A program made the translations under genes and the position numbers. A stretch of 64,000 bases of DNA from Dendrophyllia cribrosa (lineage: Eukaryota > Cnidaria > Anthozoa > Scleractinia > Dendrophylliidae), in contig JAJLRJ010000004.1 of NCBI GenBank assembly GCA_024195265.1, positions 28,594,434 through 28,658,433 of the forward strand, read 5' to 3'. The stretch's first letter is position 1; each line of letters begins with the position of its first letter. This document shows positions 54,716-64,000 of the stretch, piece by piece. The notes beneath the pieces are model-generated. The model had not been told where the DNA came from, ran no database searches, and was given only the letters and a program-made list of their open reading frames with translations.

Positions 54716-54762
54716 ATAATTTATAATGCGCTATCAGTAACTGATAGCGCATTATAAATTAT
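54716..54762. repeat. Near-perfect 47-base palindrome
   Basis: ATAATTTATAATGCGCTATC plus AGT (54716-54738) is mirrored perfectly by 54740-54762 around a single central A. It may be a short foldback element or a hairpin. No target duplication was seen. Confidence 0.9.
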
Positions 54763-56350
54763 TGGAAGGAAACCCTTCTATGGGTTTTTGTTATCATACA
54801 GCTGTTTCAACAAAGGTTGCTGAGAGTAAGCTTCAAGCGCGACTTGTGTCGATAACAAAAGGGTTGCCTTCCGCCTGAACGGAATCCAGCTTTTGCTTAT
54901 CGCATTCACCTCTTGAAGCTTGTCCAACCGTTATATTAGTTAAGACAGCTGTAAATTTATCATATTGCTTTATGCTATCTTCGTCTACGATTTGTAGACG
55001 ATCTAAGCTCTCTCCCTGGCGTGGTGCAATGCAGGCCTTTCTTGAAGAGGAGACTCCTATCACAAGGCAAGAGCAACAAAGAAACAAATCTCCGCGATGG
55101 ATGTCCTCGCGAGATCGTCTCAGTGTTGACGTTACTATAGTGATAGAAACCTCCCACACAGCTGTCACTTCGCACTCCTGAATCTCCTGTGCTGGTTTTG
55201 CTGACTGATTGACCGACTCCTTGTTGCTCCAATGAAACTGCGTCGTAGAATTTGTAAACTATCTACACTATGGTGTGTGCATTGTCCGATGATATCCCAT
55301 GTCATTATTAACCTGTTAACTAATCTACGCTGGCAAATTTGGCAATAAGGTACTACCTCTCTTTATGACCTCATATCAAGTCTTTATTGGTTTTTGTTTC
55401 TGGACTAAATTCCGTGCAGATGTCAATTAATCTATCGTTTTGTGAGCCAATTTTGTTATGTAGACAATTTAATAGAGGTAATAGCCAACCAAAAACGACA
55501 GCCTGACTAACTATCTGTCTGTAACTAGAGAAGCCACTAAACCTGCAAGGAGTGGCCAAATACTGTCTCCTTCCAACAGTTGAATGGCTTGCAGCCTCCA
55601 GTTTCCTAAGTTGTGTCATAATTAACATATCTGGGTGAACCTTACGGAAGAAAGAGAAAGAAAAAGAGGAAGAGAAAGAGAAAGTTTCACTTAAATACAG
55701 CGCTTGGACTGTCAAGTGAAACGTAATTGATCAACCTAATTTCGCGCAACTACGCGGGGATAACGAAATGATAACGACAACGCAGAAGAAGTGTTTCCGA
55801 AAAAAGCCGAAGTGAAACCGAATGTCGAATGATTCCGAGAAAAAAATTAGCCGATCGAACATAGTAACAACGTGTAAAAAACCCAAGACCCAAAAGAAAG
55901 GAAAAAGAGGGAAAAACCATACCAACCCATGGGTCCCACTAGTTAATTAAACTACAACTAAGTTAAGCCGAATGAGATGTCCGCAGACTTCTCGACCGAA
56001 CGTGTGTGTATCAGTGAGGTATGTGTTGTAAGGTTCATCCAGAGCTCTATTTATCCACCATTCCCAATCCACAATAAATCGACTGACCAAATTACTGCAA
56101 TGACCATTGGGTGTGCTGTGGATCCGGCGATGACCATGGACTCGCTGTAGTGCTGAGCTGAGGATGACAGTCATTGGTCAGATCTGTGCTTGTTGGTTTT
56201 GGCAGAGTGAGCCAGTAGAAATGACGCTCATAAAGTAGAAGGAAGCTATAAATAAAAAAATGCATATAATTCACGAATCACGTTTACTCCAGTTGATCCC
56301 TTCTCCATTTTGAAGATAAAAATGGAATTTTAGAGCAGTTTCCAATATGC
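54763..56350. other. Intergenic, no assignable gene
   Basis: Minus-strand frames of 111 (54833-55168) and 114 codons (55371-55715) show no domain that I recognise. Each contains low-complexity or unusual composition. They could be exons of an unseen gene, but there is no supporting splice or homology evidence. Confidence 0.45.
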
Positions 56351-56497
56351 CAATTTCGATATATTAAAATTCAACTTGAAACAAAAGACATCACTACGAG
56401 GCTTAGGGGAATGATAGTAGGGATTTATATGGCTTATTCCCCTAAGCCTCATAATGATGTCTTTTGTTTCAAGTTGAATTTTAATATATCGAAATTG
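56351..56497. mobile_element. Foldback MITE, 147 bp
   Basis: CAATTTCGATATATTAAAAT and its continuation (about 62 bases, through CAAAAGACATCA and GGCTTAGGGGAAT) are mirrored on the right, ending 56497. The loop is about 20 bases. No clear duplication. Confidence 0.9.
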
Positions 56498-56509
56498 GGC
56501 TATTGAGTG

Positions 56510-56661
56510 TCGTAAAACCAAAACCAAAGTAATCACTCTGGCAAATCGCAATGTACTCTGACAATCCAATGAACCAATCAGAACTTGAAGCAACTACATG
56601 TCACCGGCGCCAAGCGCGGGAAAACGCGTGTGAGTACTCACGATTGGTTTTGGTTTTACGT
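56510..56661. repeat. Inverted repeat with CGTAAAACCAAAACCAA ends
   Basis: CGTAAAACCAAAACCAA (about 56511) is mirrored by TTGGTTTTGGTTTTACG (about 56644-56660). The GC-rich centre has CCAAT/ATTGG words. It is probably a small TIR element; no duplication resolved. Confidence 0.65.
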
Positions 56662-56802
56662 CTGATTGGTTGAGAAAGTGGCGCAAGATTTTTTAGCCAA
56701 TCACAAAACGTAGCAATGGAAAACCAAAGCAATTGTGGAATTACGCAATTGCAAACAGCTGGTTGAGGGCCTCCCAGACTAGAAGTTTAATTGTCGACAG
56801 CT

Positions 56803-57490
56803 ATTTGTTATCGACAATACAAAACTGAATGCAAGGATGGCACTACGGCAAACGGCATTGTATTTTCACATTCAAGTTACGCCTGGCACGAGATCTTTCA
56901 CAAGGAAGATCCGGAAACTACCAGCAAGTTTAATTTCTGCGTCGTGTGGACCTCTGCATTCAAAGGTTTTTCTATTTTTTTTTTGTTATCGACAACTATT
57001 GGTTATCGACAACTAAATGTTATCGACAACTAATTATGCTCGATACAAGCATTCCACGCACTCGATTGAAGTTGTCGATAACTAATTCAAACCAGCGAGA
57101 GCATGAACTAGCGTTCACTGCGCATGCTCACAACGCAGTGCGTTTTGGAAATGTCGGCCGCCAAGAAGAGCAAGAACAGGGAAAGGGGATTTACGAACGC
57201 TGATAAAGCCGACATAGCAGGCATTATATGAAATGAATAATTGGGTTAAGAAGAATTAGGTCCAAATCGATCTCCAATAATGAAAATGTTCTGTTTAAAA
57301 TCTTCCGCCGGGACCTTCCGCCATGTTTGTTTAGGGAATAAAACCACTGACCTCTGACAACGCAGTTGATAGTTGTTGACAAAAATTAGCTAAACATTCC
57401 CACACTGGAAAAACGATGGAAAGCGTAGTTATCGACAAATAAGCAGTTTCCCTTTTCAAAAATGAAAAAGGCCTAGTTATCAACAACAAG
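56803..57490. repeat. Cluster of GTTATCGACAACTA words
   Basis: The word occurs near 56806, 56985, 57003, 57020 and, inverted, 57069. Weaker copies lie near 57430 and 57476. Three copies are spaced about 17-18 bases apart. The function is unknown. Confidence 0.75.
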
Positions 57491-57699
57491 GGTTAAAGGC
57501 TTAATGGTAAAAGAACAAAGCAGCCACTGATTAAAATCAGTTCAGAAAACTTGTAAAACACTCTTAAATTTATCCGTCAAAGCCATGTTTTGGAAACGTG
57601 CTTTTTAAATGTACAGCGCTCAGTTTTAATCATTCTGCCAACGAGTAAGATGTAAGCTTGGTCAAATATTTTCCACGCGACTTTATCGCGTTGCTTTCT

Positions 57700-57970
57700 G
57701 AAGGAATATTTTCATCGTCTTTGATTACAGGTCCCCTCTACATGGTAGGGGGGAGAGACAGGGGGAGGGAGGAGTACGGGACGGGGGAAGGGAAAGGGCG
57801 GGGAGCGGGAGAGAAATTGTAAACGCGGGGCGGGAGCAACTCGGAAACTCGGAAAGCGGTTCTGATCCCCCCCCCCCCCCCCCCCCCCCCACCTCCCCCT
57901 TTCTCTCACCCCTTCCCCTACATAGTGGGAATTTGAAAAATGCTCGAAAAATGTGGTGCGCATAATATAT
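57700..57970. repeat. G- and C-rich tract with partly mirrored ends
   Basis: GGTAGGGGGGAGAGACAGGGGGAGG (split here at 57743-57767) is loosely mirrored by CCTCCCCCTTTCTCTCACCCCTTCCCCTAC (57891-57921). A 24-C run lies at 57867-57890. Likely an eroded TIR element. Confidence 0.5.
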
Positions 57971-59402
57971 AAGCTTCAGTAAATACAATATAAAACGTTC
58001 AATTCTTCACCCCTTTGTCTAGAATTTTAGTATGAAAAATGATGCCTTGCAGTGAAACGTTTAGTTCAGTCGAAAATTCAAATCCTCGTGCGTTGATATA
58101 TAAATGTTTCAATAAATACACAAATGAATCACAAATGTCAGGTAAAACTAATTCCACTTTTATAAATGATTCTATAACTGTGCTGAAAAACTAATGTCAC
58201 CTGTCGATCGTCACCAAAATTTAAATTTCGCGGTCAAAGATTTAAACAATTGACCCGAATGCTCCACAACAAATAAGCTTAACTTGTGTTTGCTGTGCCA
58301 ATTCTTGCATTTCAACGTTGCACAAGTTAGCAGAAAATTATACCATTTGTTCATTTGAAGTGTAGGGGAACAACAATTAAGCTTACCTCTAAAATTTCCA
58401 AGGCTTTGAATTGAAAAGCAACGGGCGCGTTCAAGTCCGGTTTCCAACGGACTACCGTGTACAAACGGCGTAATCTACATTTCTGCTGAAAACGTTACAA
58501 TTTTTCCACTGGACATTTCTGCAAACAAAAATGTGTCGTAAATTTAACGAATAGACATATTTCAAAGTCATGCTAAAACAAATGAAAAGTAAAATGTCCA
58601 CAAAAGCAAATATGGTGATTATTGCAGAATTATCAAAGAATTAACTTTATGTGCGCAACACCTAACAAATGTTAAATGTCTTTAGCATAAGCTGAAGCAG
58701 TAGCTAACCTTTTGTTTTTTCTCTCTTTTCCTCTACGGCAGTCCTCAAATTTGCTGCTGAATTCATTTTCCTTTTTCTGTTCTATTCGTTCGTTTAATAC
58801 TCTGCCGAAAGAGGCAGAAGATTTTGTTGTTGACCTGTCGAGTTGTTGCTCAAGTCTGAAAAGTGCTCGTCAGATACCTAATTGCACGTGTTCAACACTC
58901 TTCTATGATTGGTTAGTGCATACTAATCTATGCTTTTGTTATGATCCACCAACTTATTTGCATTAAAATTCAAAGAGATGTGAATAAAAATATTCAACGT
59001 TTTCAAGCTGGCCAAGCTGTTCCGAAAATGGATAGCGCCATCCACCGGATTAATCGCATTCCAGTTGATAAAGATTAACAAAACTTATCGAGTGATTCGG
59101 TAGGTAGAGATTTATCCAGGGAACAACCGAGAAACAACTGAACAAATTTTCGAAATGCAGCTGTATTAGAAAGCGAGCAACTTCTTTTTGTTGTTTGTCA
59201 ACAAAACACAGTCGAATTCCACGGAAAAATTTACAGACAAATGTATGGAAAACAAAAATATTAATTGCACGATTTCTAACACAGCTGCATTAATCCTTAA
59301 ATGTTCTTCCTTGTGTTGTAGGTTTTAAATTCACCAAAAGAATAATTGAAAATTTTCATTTTAACGAATTTGACACTGGATTCCTATACAAACAGTGTAT
59401 AG
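57971..59402. other. Intergenic, nothing recognised
   Basis: A pyrimidine tract followed by CAG and an open plus frame (58740-58966) resembles an exon with acceptor site, but the encoded peptide has no recognisable domain. The rest shows nothing. Confidence 0.45.
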
Positions 59403-59764
59403 GCCACTTCGAAAGGGTTTGGCTATAACACAGGCGTAGAGTGAGGGTCGGACACCTTTTTGAGACTTATATAACGTAATGTCGACACTTAGAATTTTAT
59501 TTTCAATACATTTTTAAGTATAAAAAAGAAAATCTAAAATCCCCACTGAGGATTGAACCTGTGACCTCAGCTAGGCTTAGGCTTACATAGCCTACCGTAC
59601 CACTGTACCACCTAGCTTCTCGGGTTGCTTAGTCCTAAATTTAACTATATAAACTGCTACCCCTAACATCAACTGAAAGCTAACCGGTTACTCCGTTATA
59701 TAAGTCTCAATAAGGTGTCCGACCCTCCCTCTACGCCCGCGCTATAGTCTTTTCCACTTCGAAA
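59403..59764. mobile_element. TIR element (59414-59753) with 11-bp direct repeat and a tRNA-like core
   Basis: GGCGTAGAG, GAGGGTCGGACACCTT and TGAGACTTATATAACG appear on the left (about 59432-59477) and, inverted, on the right (about 59692-59740). CCACTTCGAAA flanks both sides (59403-59413, 59754-59764). Inside, on the minus strand (about 59545-59625), TGGTACAGTGG and GGTTCAATCC are good matches to tRNA A and B boxes. A SINE or tRNA-like sequence is therefore carried between the TIRs. Confidence 0.75.
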
Positions 59765-60042
59765 AATACCATAACAATATTTTATGTGCCGGCTCAACCT
59801 CACCGGGGTGTAATTATTCAGGTTTCCTTTGTTAGAATGGCACAATGGAATTCAGGGTACATGTAAGAACGCTAGGATGTAGCATTGTGACAAATGTGCA
59901 TTGTATGCAAATTGTCAAGAAATTGAAGCATAGCATGTGCGGTTCGTGCTCAAAACAAACGAAATTGGAAAAATCAGGCTTACATCAAGCACCACCCAAA
60001 CCTGCACGTTAAAGAGCATTATGGTATTTTTCGAAATGGCGT
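59754..60042. mobile_element. TIR MITE, about 289 bp
   Basis: CCACTTCGAAAAATACCATAA at 59754 is inverted at 60042 as TTATGGTATTTTTCGAAATGG. It overlaps the duplication used by the element to its left, so that element inserted into this one's end. Confidence 0.8.
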
Positions 60043-60293
60043 ATTTGGCGGCATGTTTGCCCTGATCATTCATGATCCCCCAACAAGCGCGAAGTCCTCT
60101 ATTATACCATTATAAAGTAACCCATGTTCGTCTTTCAGCTTCGTTTTCCCACGGAGAGAACAAGGACCAAATTGAAACTGTCCAGTCCAACACGAAGTAC
60201 CCTGCGTAGGGGCTAGAAAAGGGAGGAGAAGGGAGGATTTTGTGCGCGCGCAAAGCCGCGCGAAGTGAGGGGAAAGGTTGATCCTCCCCTCAC

Positions 60294-60296
<3 letters not shown>

Positions 60297-60358
<62 letters not shown>
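60297..60358. repeat. (CT)n microsatellite
   Basis: About 31 CT units. The Arg/Glu repeat frames read across it are artefacts. Confidence 0.97.
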
Positions 60359-60363
<5 letters not shown>

Positions 60364-60460
60364 TCTACACAACTCGTAAAATATCCGCGCGTATTATCAG
60401 TTAAGCCATCGAATAAGGTGTATTTATTTTTTGCGCAGTGGTGGATAGAACGGTGGGTAT

Positions 60461-60551
60461 TAAACAACTATTCACCTCAGTGGGTAGTGGTGGATATTTA
60501 ACCACTAATATCCACCACTACCCACCTACACTGAGGTGAATAGTTGTTTTA
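60461..60551. repeat. Hairpin, about 90 bp
   Basis: AAACAACTATTCACCTCAGT and GGGTAGTGGTGGATAT are mirrored by ATATCCACCACTACCCAC and ACTGAGGTGAATAGTTGTTT. A four-base bulge (CTAC) lies on the right. GTGGTGGATAG at about 60439 is a further partial copy. Confidence 0.85.
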
Positions 60552-60954
60552 GTATATACTGAAACAGTGAGATAATATAACGAAAATGATGCTTTTTAAC
60601 TCATTTATTCATATCAACGATTACAATTTTCGCGCGCAAATTGCTGGGAGGTGAATAGGTTATTATCACAACAAATTCAACACCATGCAGCCTCACTTTC
60701 ACCCAAATGCCAGGGTACTAAGCTCATAATTGTAAACATAAATCAAACAAACGGTCTCCATAAACTGAAAGAGCGTCTCACGTACATTTAGTATTCAATG
60801 AAAACAGCTTAGTCTGATATGTTTAAGGAAAACTGTCCGTGTCCTGGCTGATAAATCGTGTTTTCATGATTTATATAGCCAGGAGCTTGCCTAAACTTGC
60901 TGCTTGCTTTATTGTCTTGAAATATGAAGAAAAAATCGCCAAAAAAGAACCTAA

Positions 60955-61490
60955 CCCCCCCCCCCCCCCCCCCGGGGGGGGGGAGACTCCCATATAAAAA
61001 TGACGGGGGTGCTCGTCTGAAATATTAAAAAAAAAAACACCCTAAAAGGTACCAGAATCTTGTTTGATGGGTGTGGTTCAAATGAATTTTGTCCCCTAAG
61101 AGGAACCAATTCTTAAACAACACATGTCATATTCTGTCATATTTTTTCGGCTTAATCTCCTAAAAGGTACCTTCGGCGGGACAGTGTCCTTTTATATGTA
61201 CGTTGATATCAATAAAGGCTTACTGATACAACGACAAACAATTAAATAATCATATTGAATTACTTAATTTTAGGTTTTCTTTAATGCAAATACCCCTTTT
61301 AGGTTTTAAAAAGTAGTATGAGCGTCAAGATAACTTAATTTATTTATTTTTATTTTTTTTATTCATATAAAAGGAAAAAAAAAACAATTTCAATTCCAAC
61401 AACGGAAGCAGAAAGCTTCCAAGAACATTCTGCAAAGTGTCTATCTTCTTTGATTCAAGTTGAGCAGGCGCATGGTTTCCTTGACATCTT
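60955..61490. other. C/G run and AT-rich sequence
   Basis: A C run flips directly into a G run (60955-60983), followed by non-coding AT-rich sequence with ACCCTAAAAGGTACC (61040) and CTCCTAAAAGGTACC (61157) words. No gene. Confidence 0.5.
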
Positions 61491-61496
61491 ATGCAT

Positions 61497-61672
61497 CAAA
61501 ATCAAATCAAAATTCAAAAAAATCTTCAATTTCTTTGTAAAATATTGAAAAAAAAATGGTACCATGCAAAAGTCCTACCAAAAAGGTTTGATTTGAATGG
61601 TCACACAGGATTTCATCGGCAGACTCAAAAGTTAGAACTACACTGTATGCCAATCTCCATAATTGACTTAAG
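61497..61672. repeat. Solo diverged copy of the 88-bp unit and its flanks
   Basis: TTGTAAAATATTGAAAAAAA, ATGGTACCATGCAAAAGT, TTTGAATGGTCACAC and GCAGACTCAAAAGTTAGAAC occur in the same order as at 50860-51510. Only one unit is present instead of seven. Confidence 0.85.
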
Positions 61673-62011
61673 AAGTGCAGAGGTTTTTTAGAATGTTAGA
61701 TGTTGAAGCAGAGAAGAGCATTGTGGACATTGGAAAAGCTAGCACAGTATCGTGCAAAACAAACGAGACGGATCATCGATAGCCTCATCGATGCTTTACA
61801 GTGGAGACAATGTCTTAAATACACTACTCTAAACTGAAAATGCTCACACGTTTGTAAAAACCTCTTAAAATAGTGACTACCTATTCGTATAACTTTGTGA
61901 TCATCAATAAAGTTTTCCTCTAGCAAGCTTGACTGTGTGACCTTTCTTTATCAGATTTGACTGTTTTAGGCCGAGGCCGGGCGCACCTTAGTAAACTGGG
62001 TAGCCTGAATT

Positions 62012-62153
62012 GCAGGCGCCGTATTATAAATAGGGCGAAATTTCGAGGACGCGCACGGGAGAGGAACACGTGAAAGGGAGGGTCTCCGCTGCAGGCGCCA
62101 CCTCTTCCCTTCGCGCGTTCCTCTCGCCGTAATTTCGCCCAGCGCCTGCTACG
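62012..62153. repeat. Inverted repeat with GCAGGCGC/GCGCCTGC ends
   Basis: GCAGGCGCC then AGGGCGAAATTTCG on the left is mirrored by GTAATTTCGCCC and AGCGCCTGC on the right. A second GCAGGCGCC lies at 62091. Likely a small GC-rich foldback element. Confidence 0.6.
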
Positions 62154-62546
62154 TATACGCATGGCATTGCAGCTCACGTAAGGTTTCGCACCATTGGTAG
62201 AGAAAACAATAAAACAATAACAATGGCTCCTTGCCCTAAAAACAATAGCAGCTGTTTTTTACAAGGCCAATGAAATAGAAGCTTCTGAGAGCTGCGATGA
62301 CTCCCGAAACTTTACATCCAACAAAACTGTTTCTAATATGGTAAATGTATGTAGATACCAGTGTTACAATCCTTCACAAAACCTTTTAGGTTTTAGCTTG
62401 GTTTTGCTTCCGATTTGTGAAGGTTTTAAATGTGTCACGCCATTTGCTATGCTTATAAACCGATTTAATGGACTTTTTAGTGAATGCAATCTTTTGTGAT
62501 GAGATTTTTTTGCGCAATTATGACTTTGAAGTTTTTCGAAAATTTT

Positions 62547-62592
62547 GGCCGCCATCTTGGTGTACCAAAGTGGTTAACCAAGATGGCCGCTC
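62547..62592. repeat. Short hairpin GGCCGCCATCTTGG/CCAAGATGGCCGC
   Basis: The arms lie at about 62547-62563 and 62578-62592. This looks like paired MITE termini with nothing left between them. Confidence 0.7.
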
Positions 62593-62759
62593 CTTACATT
62601 TTTACTAAAAATGTCTAATACTCGATCGTCTGTAACTCTTGAACAAAATGCTCTGTGCTTCAAAATTTGGTCAAGATGTGGACGGTTTTTATAAACTCTC
62701 TACAATTAATTTTCATAAACATTTTGGAATCGAAATCTGTTTTTTAATGCTTCTGAATC

Positions 62760-63340
62760 AGAAACCCATAATACAATACAATACAATACAAAACAATAAC
62801 TTTATTTATCCACGGGATCCTTATCACTAAAGAGTGGTCTTCTAAAGAGCCGTGCGCATTAAACCTAGTACAAAAAAGCTAAGACTTAAAAATTGCAAAC
62901 ATTATTAAAAAAAAATCCTATAATAAGTGCTAAACTAAGTTAAGAAAATTCTAATATACAATAGCGGAATAAAAACTATTTAAAGTAGTGGCTTGCTTAG
63001 CCTCCGCTGACAAACTGTTCCATGTTACTGCGCCCCTATAACGAAAACTTTTCTTGAGGACCTCAGTGTTCGGTCGCGGAATAAACAGGTTATGTTGCGC
63101 ACCTCGAAGATTATGTCTGTGAATGGTATTAACGCTGGCGAATTTATCAGACAAGTATTCAGGTACAAGGTGATTTAGAGTCTTAAACATTAAAGATTTC
63201 AGTTGTTTTGCACGTCTGTCAGCGAGGCTATTCCATTTAAGGGCATGAAGAATCGGGGCAGATCTGGCATCCCAGCCAGACCCTGTTATTATGCGTGTAG
63301 CCCATAAGTGGGTTGAAACGTGCAACTGTCTCTTGTACGC
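62760..63340 (-). pseudogene. LINE 3' end (CR1/L2-like), minus strand, 5'-truncated
   Basis: The minus frame 63325-62951 encodes the extreme C-terminus of a LINE RT: WATRIITGSGWDARSAPILH, DRRAKQLKSLMFKTLNHLVP, the HNLRGAQHNLFIPRP block, then FRYRGAVTWNSLSAEAKQAT and stop at 62951. The frame is intact. A 3' UTR of about 150 bases follows, ending in TATTG repeats (62771-62796, seen as CAATA on the plus strand), a typical LINE microsatellite tail. The 5' end stops near 63340. Confidence 0.88.
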
Positions 63341-63540
63341 TTCAAAACAAGCTTCGGATTATTTAATTTGTTAAGAAGTTGTTACAGCCATATTTGGAAA
63401 ATCAAGATAAAAATATTAACCAATCAATTCGCTAGAACAACTTGCTTCCAATCTGGAGGGAACGAGGGTTTCCAAATATGGTACTAAGCAAAAAATGAGT
63501 ATTCGGAAGCCGCGTTACACGTTTCAACCCACTTATGGGT
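63301..63540. repeat. 22-bp inverted copy of the LINE 5' junction
   Basis: CCCATAAGTGGGTTGAAACG (63301-63322 in full) reappears inverted at 63519-63540. It could mark a 5' inversion made during LINE insertion. Confidence 0.7.
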
Positions 63541-64000
63541 TTCTGTCTGAATTTAATATATGGTCATATATGACATGATATGACGTAGTGCAAGGTAGCC
63601 AAAATAAACAGGCACCCAACAAACCAAGTTCGCCATGTTTATGTCTTTGCAATTGATTTTTCAATGTCGATTAAAGGGATAGTTGTATCCGGTTCACCGA
63701 ATGCCTTAGCTGAAAATTAAACAGACCGGAAGTATTACGGAACAAAATCATTTGCTGCGAAAAAGTTAGCTCAAGTATAATTTCCAAGAATTTCTAAAGG
63801 GAGCTATTTGCTTCCCGAAATTTTTAGTTGGACTTTGTGATAACCAAAGAAACCAAAAGGTCAGGCGTAGTTTTTATTTGGGTCCGAAAACATTAGTTTA
63901 TATTTTCGGTTTGAGAACCTGAACTTTTCATCTCTATTAATTGTAATCTGAAAATCTGAGGCGGTTTTAGCATGATCTCAAACACCTATTTGGCGAAACA
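63541..64000. other. Intergenic, nothing recognised
   Basis: No open frame of note, no repeat structure. Confidence 0.5.

Noticed and set aside
54833..55715. Minus frames of 111 and 114 codons as host exons
   Set aside because: No recognisable domain, no clear splice sites and low-complexity segments; kept only as unassigned sequence.
60070..60501. Frames rich in Arg-Glu or Ser-Leu near 60300
   Set aside because: They are readings of the (CT)n microsatellite.

Overview
This window looks like animal nuclear DNA, most consistent with a cnidarian (coral or sea anemone). BEL/Pao, Penelope-like (PLE) and PIF/Harbinger elements, many palindromic MITEs, LINE remnants and an intron-poor GT31 gene occur together here. 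The organism is inferred from this repeat style and is not proven. One convincing host protein gene is visible: a beta-1,3-glycosyltransferase of family GT31 at 16203-17312 (minus). Nearly everything else that can be recognised is mobile DNA or its debris.

Region 1-16070 is a nested stack. A decayed LINE on the minus strand (1-1457 and 15527-16070) is split by a BEL/Pao LTR retrotransposon (1458-15526, 4-bp target duplication GTCT). The BEL element has lost its reading frames. It is split by a PLE 3' fragment (2586-2926), by a 1.2-kb repeat of unknown class (3789-5000) and by a long PLE (about 8590-14660, minus). That PLE is split by a PIF/Harbinger transposon (10014-12548) with a spliced Myb-like gene and a truncated transposase. 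A TA-flanked MITE also sits in the LINE (794-1199).

Region 16071-22730 holds the GT31 gene, two MITEs of one family (17393-17548, 19872-20050), an 800-bp hAT-like element (19034-19833) and a second, inverted copy of the 1.2-kb repeat (20429-21643).

Region 22731-31757 is a second nested stack. An 18-bp minisatellite (22731-22840 and 29643-31757) is split by LINE-A (plus strand). LINE-A is split by a TIR element with a 6-bp duplication (23917-28528), which carries a TA-flanked TIR element (24904-28149). That carries a TTAA-flanked element (25106-27986), and this carries LINE-B (25733-27942, minus). A strong hammerhead ribozyme candidate lies at 28205-28241 (minus).

Region 31758-64000 has no convincing host gene. 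It holds MITEs and TIR elements whose ends and target duplications can be read directly: Harbinger-type at 33832-34113, 35489-35769 and 37600-39757; mariner-type at 34622-34973; a long-TIR element at 40000-43946; and a MULE-like element carrying a broken RecQ-type helicase at 49387-50551. It also holds a seven-copy 88-bp array inside inverted ends (50785-51640), several hairpins, two LINE 3' ends (33018-33280 and 62760-63340) and microsatellites. The long stretches 43957-49196 and 52450-56350 show nothing I can assign.
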